64,000 bases of DNA from Merluccius polli (taxonomy: Eukaryota; Chordata; Actinopteri; Gadiformes; Merlucciidae). How positions within the stretch are numbered: the stretch's first letter is position 1; each line of letters opens with the position of its first letter. The position numbers and the translations under genes were made by a program. The stretch is from positions 83,501 to 147,500 of the forward strand of contig JAOPHQ010002014.1 in NCBI GenBank assembly GCA_030340625.1. The letters run 5' to 3'. This document shows positions 61,109 to 64,000 of the stretch, one piece after another. Below the pieces are notes generated by a model, which searched no databases, was not told the origin of the DNA, and saw nothing but the letters and a program-made list of their open reading frames with translations.

Positions 61109-63907
61109 CTAAAGCAGAGCGATGGGCTTGCTGTTCGGGGCCGGGCGTGCCCATATACTGGGAGGAGAGGGCGTCCAGGGCCGTGTAGGAGGCGTAGAGC
61201 CCCGTCACCTGCACATCGGAGAGGGGTAAGCCTCCTCCTCCGCCGTTAGATGCGGGGGGCAGATTCAACGTTCCCAAGTCACAGTCTGATAGGCGGAGGG
61301 GTGAGTTGCTGAACGTGCCCAACGCCTCCAGGTTAAAGCTGTCGTCCTTCATCTCCTCCCACAGGTTACCTGAGGAGACACAACGGGTCCATGGATGTCA
61401 TATTCATTCATATCTGCAATAACTTCAATCATAATCACTAACATGGGTGTCATATACTGTAACTTACTGATATAGAGTGTCTATATCAGTGTTTCCCAAC
61501 CGGGTGTACGTGTACCAGTGGACCGTGGTTCCCAACCGGCCTGTGACCCCGTTTCTAGCTTTGAAAATGTTTGTGACCCCTTACTTCAACTTTTGTGCAT
61601 CTGCTTCCACACATATTGTTTTTACCCAATCAACATCTGCCGGTAATATCAATGTCCCGGTGAACGTAATCGGATCGCTCTCCTACACGCTAAGTGATTA
61701 GTGATTAGGACGTATGGGAAGTACACCTAGTTTGAGAACCACTGGGTTAGGGGGTACGTGAGCAGGTTCCAGGAGGTACTTTGACTTAGTTAAGTTAATG
61801 GCCAGAAATAGAAGAACTCCTCAGCTTCGCCTCAGCAATGCCCTAGGCCACAACAATATTAATAATGATGCTGTATGATAATCGTATAATATTATTTCAA
61901 AGGACAACATTTATGGTTTGGTGTCAATGAAAGGGGTACTTGAGCCGTACTGTTGGGGCTGTGGGAAAAAGCTACAACATTTGTATCTCTATTTTATTCT
62001 ACTATACTGTCCTGTGCTTGCTGCTGTGGCAACCAAATGTCCCGTCTGGGATCAGTAAAGCATTGTGGTTGACTGTTGAGTGTGAAAGGATTCACACAAC
62101 CACACTTTTGTTAAAGTTGCATGAACTAGTATGTCCAGAAAGTACAGAACATTCAGTTATGCCGGTAACTGGCTACTAACAACTCGGTTTACTACTCGGC
62201 AATAACAGACTCCAGCTCGGGTAAGAACAGGAATGTTTCCTCCTGTTACGTGTTTTTCCTTTTTACCGAGTCCCAGACTACACGACCAGCACCGTTTATA
62301 CTGCTGCGTCACGCCTGCAACCATCAGCAACCGTGCATCTAAAGTCGCATAACATCCATGTCACTTAGAGAGGATCAACAGGTAACACATTACTACCCCG
62401 TCTGCATCTTCTAAGACAGAAGAGGTTTAGGAAACACAAACACGGGTCCATAGCGTTCCACCCACCTTGAAGGGCGAAGTCCATGATGCTGGGGTCCAGG
62501 GCGTCCACCTCCGTCTCCCCCTGGAGGCTGTAGAAGTCCCCGTGAGTCTGCTTGCTGGGGTGCTGCGCCAGTGGGCTCTGGGCCATGTCCGGCACCGCGT
62601 GGAGAGGAGGCGTCTGGGCTGGGGCCGGGGACATGGGGGACATGGGGGACATGGGGGCCAGTCGGGCCTGGAGCTGGGCATGGAGCTGGGCGTGGTGCTG
62701 GTGGTGGTGGTGCTGCTGCTGCTGGTGATGGTGGTGGTGCATGGGCAGGCACTGTAGGGACAGGGTGACGATGGGCTGCGGCTGCATCTGGGCCGACGCG
62801 GGGCAGTTGGGCAGCCGCGTGATCGCCGGCTCTACCGTCTTGCGTCTGCAGTTCTCTGGGCGGTCGGTGATCAGTTTGTCCAACTCATCTGGTGTAGGAC
62901 AAAAAGATGGACTTGATAGGTATGTGACAACAATAGGATTGTAAACAATAGGACAATAGGATTGTACATCTTTTAGTGACTGAATCAAACCCAGGCCTTT
63001 TCTTTAGATTCAGATTTATAGTACTTATTCATCCCCAAGCAAACATGTTTTTTCACAAATTTCCCATCTAACATTATTAAAGGGCTATCATATCGTATCT
63101 TATCTCATGTTTAAAAGGTCTTAAGGTTGAGTTTGGAGTCGCACCAGGGTTAGCCATGCTGCGGCGGATGGCGGGAAGGTCCTTGCGCTTCCACTTCTGC
63201 ATCTCTTCCTCCATCTTGTCGATCTTGGCCGGGTTCAGCGCCCACAGGCAGCCCTTCCGGGAGGAGCCGCTCATCTTGTTCTCCACCTTCTCGAAGCACT
63301 TGTTCAGGGACAGGTTGTGTCTGACGGAGTTCTTCCATCCGTCCGGTGCGGTCTACACACGTGTCAAGACGATCACCAGTGGGTTAGCTTATCATACAAA
63401 GACCACATCGAAGAAGCTGTACGTTTGATACATGTGTTGGCAGAGTGCAATACCTTGAAATAAGGAAAATGTTCCTTCATAAAGCTATAGATCTCGCTGA
63501 CTGGGAGACTGCCGGTTTTACTGTTCTTCAAAGCCATGGCAATCAAACAGCTGGAAGGAAGACAAAAAAAATCACCATGTTAGGTTGACAACATGCTCAC
63601 TATTTGAATATTGGTGCAAGAGAATGGATGTAATAAACAGGCACAATATAGCCTGAATAATGTGACCTTTTGGGCCAAAGAAGTCTCACAAATCAGACTT
63701 TTTTTATGAACAAAATAAACAAAATAGATAAATAAACTTCTGGGTTTTGAGATGAGGTCCAATGGAACCCAGTGCTCACCTGTAGGAGTAGATTGGTTTG
63801 GGGAAAGATTTGGGTGTCAGCTCCTGGTTTTGTGGGGCCAGGCGTGGTTGCGTGAACAGACTTTGGTTGGTGAAGGAGACGTTGCTGTAGAGCCCGGCAG
63901 GAGAGCA
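61109..63907 (-). CDS. foxn4: foxn4, forkhead box N4 (3' part)
   Basis: Winged-helix transcription factor that, in vertebrates, directs retinal horizontal/amacrine cell and spinal V2 interneuron fates and acts in heart development. Five exons are present: 63780-63907, 63454-63550, 63145-63352, 62466-62888, 61109-61369; earlier exons lie right of the window. The first starts in phase 0 with [12 protein letters not shown]. The final exon gives [19 protein letters not shown] and LQ/VQVTGLY-type sequence. The C-terminus is frame-shifted by an extra C at 61136 on the plus strand; read without it the protein ends SKPIALL, as in mammals, with the stop TAG at 61109-61111. About 371 residues are present. 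The gene is tail-to-tail with acacb, as in human. Confidence 0.95.
61486..61945. mobile_element. hAT/Charlie-like element (foxn4 last intron)
   Basis: It starts CAGTGTTTCCCAACCGGGTG and includes TTTGAGAACCACTGGGTTAG, typical of hAT-Charlie ends, with a second nested-looking TTCCCAACCGGCCTGTGACC. The interior shares sequence with 45005-45380 and 16851-16992. No transposase frame. Confidence 0.6.
62466..62888 (-). other. foxn4: foxn4 exon with His/Gln-rich insert
   Basis: Between TLSLQCLP and the conserved [19 protein letters not shown] lies a run of His and Gln ([17 protein letters not shown]) and a threefold MSP repeat. Human FOXN4 has only a few His and Gln here. The exon ends with the conserved [16 protein letters not shown], part of the activation region. 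Confidence 0.9.
63145..63830 (-). other. foxn4: foxn4 forkhead DNA-binding domain
   Basis: Encoded across three exons: [20 protein letters not shown], then [20 protein letters not shown], then [20 protein letters not shown]. The recognition helix [13 protein letters not shown] is unchanged from the mammalian protein. Downstream [20 protein letters not shown] is also as expected. The final donor (CCTG|GTGCGA, 63145/63144) is weak but frame-correct. Confidence 0.93.
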
Positions 63908-64000
63908 CTAGTAGAGACAGAACAAGTCAGAACATTCCCTCTAACGTGTTACGCCCATTACTGCTCATCACCGGAGAACATTTCAGAGAGGAGAAGGAGA

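Noticed and set aside
62467..62768. Plus-strand Gly/Val-rich frames opposite foxn4
   Set aside because: They are the antisense of the foxn4 His/Gln/Pro-rich exon and have no splice signals or family similarity.

Overview
The window is nuclear DNA from a vertebrate, almost certainly a ray-finned (teleost) fish. Four conserved vertebrate genes are split into many short exons with GT-AG introns. The introns are full of microsatellites, small inverted-repeat transposons and tRNA-derived SINE-like pieces of the kind common in fish. I could not fix the species. There are no prokaryotic features.

Layout, left to right. (1) 1-2108, minus strand: the first coding exon of camsap1 (microtubule minus-end binding protein) at 1946-2108, with its first intron running off the left edge. 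Upstream of it (2109-5979) lie two adjacent minisatellites, a GC-rich candidate camsap1 promoter near 4.0-4.5 kb, microsatellites and a strong hairpin. (2) 5980-27777, minus strand: the complete coding region of pole, the catalytic subunit of DNA polymerase epsilon, in 48 coding exons (about 2300 residues). (3) 27778-29633: the head-to-head gap between pole and acacb, with E2F-like, CRE-like and E-box motifs. (4) 29654-59347, plus strand: the complete coding region of acacb, acetyl-CoA carboxylase 2, in 52 coding exons (about 2453 residues). It has a hydrophobic N-terminal anchor, an AMPK-type phosphorylation motif, and biotin carboxylase, biotin carrier and carboxyltransferase parts. (5) 60.36-64.0 kb, minus strand: the 3' part of foxn4, a forkhead transcription factor, tail-to-tail with acacb; its N-terminal exons lie beyond the right edge.

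The genes do not form a pathway: DNA replication, fatty-acid metabolism, neural and retinal transcription control, and cytoskeleton. The acacb-foxn4 tail-to-tail pair matches human 12q24.11, which supports acacb rather than acaca. Human POLE lies elsewhere on 12q24, so its adjacency here is a lineage difference in gene order.

I found no new biological system. The best leads are: (a) ten apparent single-base insertions in otherwise intact exons of all three main genes, all in the same direction, which looks like uncorrected long-read error; (b) a roughly 350-bp TATAGGGCTTGTACATC-ended MITE with five copies, each beside a splice site; (c) a 1052-bp inverted-repeat element in a pole intron bounded by a perfect 11-bp direct repeat; (d) a GC-AG intron directly after the acacb biotin-attachment exon; (e) paired 38-bp and 20-bp minisatellites upstream of camsap1.
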